A DNA stretch of 64,000 nt from Mercurialis annua (Eukaryota; Streptophyta; Magnoliopsida; Malpighiales; Euphorbiaceae). This document shows, one piece after another, positions 60,470 through 64,000 of the stretch. The translations under genes were made by a program, and so were the position numbers. The notes under the pieces are model-generated. The model was given only the letters and a program-made list of their open reading frames with translations, searched no databases and was not told where the DNA came from. Positions within the stretch are counted from its first letter, which is position 1. The number at the start of each line of letters is the position of its first letter. The DNA lies in assembly GCF_937616625.2 (NCBI RefSeq), contig NC_065576.1:3660501-3724500 (forward strand). The letters run 5' to 3'.

Positions 60470-62932
60470 ATGAGAAAGAATCTAAATTCATCACTCAGTT
60501 TGGGTACATTTCCGAGCCCGGGAGCTGGAAATTTTCAAGAAAAAGGATGGTGTTCGGAGAGAGTACCACACCCGTCGTCAGGAACAAGTACTCGGCATAT
60601 TAGTGCCTTAACGCCGTTTTACAGTGGCAGAACGATGCCGTCTAAGTGGGAAGATGCAGAGAGGTGGATTAGTAGTCCAGTTTTAGGCTATGGTGTCACA
60701 AAATATTCACAGTTTCAGCAACAAAGTCATTATTTTCATCAGCAGCAGAGACGGCCGAAGTCGAAAAGTGGGCCTATTGTGCCGCCTGGGATTGGATATT
60801 ACTCGAATTATTCGCCTTCTATGCAGGTTCTTGATGATTCTGTGAGGAATTTCGTTGCGAATTCTCCGTTTTCGACCGGGGTTTTGATGCCTAAGGGGTA
60901 TGGTGGGCGGTATAATGGAGGTGGGATTGTTGATCAGGGTGGTGTTGGACGGTCTGTTAGTGGACCTGTTTGGTCTGATTTGGTTAGTGAATGTTCATCA
61001 ACCAGTTCTCAAGGTACAGAAACTTCGTTAGCTATTGTTCATGTTTACTGTAGTTCTGTTAATTGTATTCGGATTGAGTTAGTTATTTATAATGAGCTAG
61101 CTGTTTGAGGTTGCATAATGCTACTTTTCCAAACTATGTTGCTCAGAAATTGCGGAGTTATATTTTTCGGCCTCGGAAAATGCTTTGAAATTGTGAAACT
61201 TTAAATTTGAGGGTTAATGTCGAAATATACACATTTTTGCAATTTAATCGTGTTTTGTAGAATTTGGTGAATATATACACCAACAATTCTTTCTTGGAAA
61301 ATCGGTATACTGATTGAAAATCCGGTGGGAATCGATGACGTGAAAGCCGAATTTTCTAAAGGCACCGTTTTGATGTGTGAATGACGTGGCCACCTCCCGG
61401 TGATTGTTAATCGGTGTATCAATTTTCCAGAAAAACGGTGGTTGATTTATCAACTTTTATAAAACATGGTGAAATTATAAAAAGGTGTGTATCTCGTGAA
61501 TTTATGACATTAACCCTAAATTTTAAAACTTGTTTTGTAAAAAATATGCTTTCGTATTCGAACCTTCTCTAATTCAGCGTTTCCATTTCCGTATAACATA
61601 GGTTCTAAAGACCTCAAGAATTTTGGTTTAGGACCATGTGAGTGGATCAATTACATTACATCTTAATAGATGTGCTAAGACTCTGTTAAGTTGCTCATGC
61701 AGAGATGAGGATATAAATTAATGATTTGAGGTGGAAATAAAAATGCTAATTAGATGTTACGCAAACTGTAACACTAAAACGGAAAATATCGAAACATAAG
61801 CGAAGAAACAATAACTTTTATAAAAACAAGTTTTCAATAGAAAGTTAGTAAATTCAGAAGTGTTTTTAAAAATAGAAACAGAATTCCAAAATGTAAAAGT
61901 CATGAGTTTCTGTGCCAAGATAACACATTAACTAGCAATGCACAAAATGGGATGTACTTTCTGAAAATGTTGTTTAAAAAGTGTTTTAAGTTTTAAACTT
62001 TTATAATTACTGCATAATTGGCTTGACAAACTAATTTTCTGATACTGATATTGACCGGTATCCTATCAAATGTACAGATGAGAAACTTGAAGGAATAAAT
62101 GATGCAGAAAATTCGGTAAATCGCGTACTTTCGAGGAGAGACATGGCGACACAGATGAGCCCTGAAGGTAGCACCTGCTCGTCACCAAGAGGAAGGTCAT
62201 CGTCTCCTCCCTCTTTGCCTCCTGTTGAACCTGCTAGATTGGAAATTAGGGAAGTGCAAGTAGATAAAAGGGCGACTCTTGTTAGCAGAACCACAAGGCA
62301 TGGTTCTGGCGGGAGCATGCGTAAGAAACATGCTCAGGATAATAATCAAAATGCTTCGAATTCTCATATTTCATCGTGGGAGATTTCAGAGGCGTCATCA
62401 GAATTTTCCAAGTGGGTGGTTATCCTTTTCTCTTTATCTACCAATACAAATGCATCAAAAAAACTTGATTCATTTTCGACATGCCCAATAATTGTGGGTT
62501 TATGATGCAGAAAGCAAAGGGAGGAAGCCAAGATAACAGCATGGGAGAATTTGCAGAAAGCAAAAGCCGAGGCAGCAATTCGAAAACTTGAGGTCATATC
62601 TAACTCCATCTGTATAATTGCTTCAAGCTATGTAGCGCGGAAATGGAAAGAACAAAAACGGAAATATCAAAACATTTATTTTTGGGTGTCAATGTTGCTG
62701 CTGCCTTGATTAACAATGATGTTTTGGTTTGCAGATGAAACTGGAAAAGAAGAGATCATCATCAATGGACAAGATATTGAACAAGCTAAGAACTGCTCAA
62801 ATTAAAGCTCAGGAAATGAGAAGTTCACAATCAACCACCACCTCACAAGAGCCTCAACTACCCAAAAAATCTCATAAATTTTCACTCTTTCACCGCCGTC
62901 CGAGCTGCTGCTTCGCTGGGGACTCATATTAA
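60470..62932 (+). CDS. Remorin family protein, four exons
   Basis: Exons are 60470-61013, 62078-62411, 62511-62592 and 62735-62932. All have GT-AG borders and consistent phases, giving 385 aa. The ATG (MRKNLNSSLSLGTFPSPGAG) is the first in frame; the frame upstream has no ATG. The N-terminal two-thirds are low in order, with a motif MPSKWEDAERWISSPVLG that long remorins share. The C-terminal remorin domain (about 283-375) reads SSWEISEASSEFSK, then KQREEAKITAWENLQKAKAE and MKLEKKRSSSMDKILNKLRT, a coiled coil. The tail RRPSCCFAGDSY has a Cys pair that could be lipid-modified and help anchor the protein at the plasma membrane. Remorins scaffold membrane nanodomains. Intron 1 hosts a MITE. From memory the Arabidopsis neighbour of the CLASRP gene is a remorin (At4g36970). 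Confidence 0.92.
61211..61516. mobile_element. MULE-type MITE in remorin intron 1
   Basis: The 306-bp element starts GGGTTAATGTCGAAATATAC and ends TTTATGACATTAACCC, inverse to the start. Flanks are TAAATTTGA and TAAATTTTA, 8 of 9 identical. The arms further share ACACATTTTTGCAATTT against ACACCTTTTTATAATTT. It has no ORF. Confidence 0.75.
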
Positions 62933-63101
62933 TTGTTTCTGTTTTTGTACAAAGTAGCACTTATCCATGATGTATTATTTTCAGGGATCCATTTTGGAAC
63001 ATGTTTGCAGTTTTTAGGCTCCATTCTTTTAGTTATAGTTTAGAAATTTGTTGCAGTGCATGGATCTCCGTGTAAATTATCGGCTGCAACTATATAAAAT
63101 A

Positions 63102-63462
63102 GAGTTAATTCCATAAAAAATACACCAAGTTTCATTTTAATCGTAATCTTTTAAAATTGGCATTTAAAGGCACGACTTTTCATTTTGTTTCAAGCCTATC
63201 ATTAAACTATAATTCGGTGTATTTTTTCTAACAAAAAATTACTAATTCTACATACTCTAGCCGAAAGATAATATTTGGTGTCAATTTACAATTTGGATCT
63301 TTAATTAATGGTTTAATGAAAAACTCTGTAAAAAATATTATACTAAAATGATAGATTTGAGAAGAAAAAAAATGAAAAATCATGATTTTATATGGTAACT
63401 TTTAAAGGTCGTGATTGAAATGAAATTTCACGTAATGGTCGTGATTTTTATGGAATTAACCC
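63102..63462. mobile_element. MULE-type MITE downstream of remorin
   Basis: The 361-bp element starts GAGTTAATTCCATAAAAAAT and ends TTTTTATGGAATTAACCC. A perfect 9-bp duplication TATAAAATA flanks it (63093-63101 and 63463-63471). The arms carry TTAAAGGCACGAC and the inverse GTCGTG words. It has no ORF. Its GGGTTAAT ends resemble the element at 61211. Confidence 0.85.
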
Positions 63463-63471
63463 TATAAAATA

Positions 63472-63884
63472 TCACAAACAATAAAAAAAACATCAACAAA
63501 ATTCAATTTGAGTGTAGCTTGTGACACATATTATTAGCCTTGGCAATTTGAAAGATATTTTTTTAATAAAAGCTAACTGCATAAGTTTGCTCTTGTAGCA
63601 AAAATCAATTTAATATGAAATGTTCAAACAATAAATACCATACAATACAACAAAGTTTGTGAATCGTAACATTTTCAATCAAGCTAACTAAGCTACATGT
63701 CACCACAACAAACATATGAACAGCTTGACATTGAAAATGCAGTGATGAAGTTCCGAGAATTACAATACATAAATATAGTCTGCAAATTATTGTTCTACTA
63801 TTTTAAAAGAAGTTTCAGATTAAATACTGCACATTCTGTTGACGCCACAAAGAGGCCGAGCAAGTTCTTCAAGGCTACAACCAT
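63472..63884. other. 3' flank of the next gene
   Basis: The region is probably the 3' UTR and downstream DNA of the minus-strand gene entering from the right. Nothing else is recognised. Confidence 0.4.
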
Positions 63885-63971
63885 TTAGTAAGGCCTGTAC
63901 CGCCAATCTGCTCTTGAAGGTCTCGAACTCCCCATTGCACTCCCCATTGCGCTCCTCATTCCATAACCCCA
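63885..63971 (-). CDS. Last exon of a minus-strand gene (partial)
   Basis: Read on the minus strand, a good acceptor (TTTGCTTTGCAG) is followed by 28 codons WGYGMRSAMGSAMGSSRPSR, ADWRYRPY and a TAA. The Gly/Met/Ser/Arg composition and RPY end fit the tail of an RNA-binding (RRM-type) protein. That is a guess, helped only by my memory that an RRM gene (At4g36960) follows the remorin in Arabidopsis. The rest of the gene is beyond the window. Confidence 0.55.
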   Translation of the reverse strand, partial: WGYGMRSAMGSAMGSSRPSRADWRYRPY

Positions 63972-64000
63972 CTGCAAAGCAAAGGATAAATTATGTTACG

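Overview
This is an AT-rich nuclear window from a flowering plant, almost certainly a eudicot. The evidence is intron-rich genes with GT-AG borders, a plant zeaxanthin epoxidase with an N-terminal transit-like region, a remorin, a plant CLASRP-type SR-like protein, and dense small DNA transposons. Genus and family cannot be fixed from the sequence alone.

Layout. 1-407: right end of a hAT-like repeat. 432-704 (-): DPM3-like subunit of dolichol-phosphate mannose synthase. 1627-1969: Tourist-like MITE. 2228-6252 (+): 12-exon CLASRP-like splicing protein (551 aa by my splice model). 6253-19500: gene-poor and AT-rich, with several MULE-type MITEs, a CACTA remnant, a LINE 3' end and an old SINE copy. 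19680-20879 (+): intronless SMI1/KNR4-like protein (399 aa). 20880-28430: gene-poor, with a SINE flanked by a perfect 17-bp duplication. 28440-34137 (-): complete 16-exon zeaxanthin epoxidase (661 aa). 35270-35820 and 48454-49211: two short Helitrons. 36115-47005: tandem array of three ~1.43-kb repeat units, the middle one split by a 6.6-kb MULE (38184-44759) with 92-bp inverted ends and two convergent intact genes. 47595-48217 and 54113-54733: two copies of one MITE in opposite orientation. 51365-53600: short LTR retroelement with a single acidic ORF. ~56021-57586: about 14 copies of a ~109-bp satellite. 57893-58010: fragment of an FAD-monooxygenase gene. 60470-62932 (+): 4-exon remorin (385 aa). 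63885-63971 (-): last exon of a further gene leaving the window.

How the parts relate. The host genes are ordinary housekeeping or hormone-pathway genes (ER glycosylation, splicing, xanthophyll cycle/ABA precursor supply, membrane scaffold) and do not form one functional unit. Their order looks partly conserved: from memory, the CLASRP and remorin homologues are neighbours in Arabidopsis (At4g36980/At4g36970), as are the SMI1-like gene and ZEP (At5g67020/At5g67030). The most distinctive content is transposon biology: an apparently intact two-gene MULE whose ends, introns and central spacer share one short repeat, and an unusually clean set of MULE-derived MITEs with 9-10-bp target duplications.
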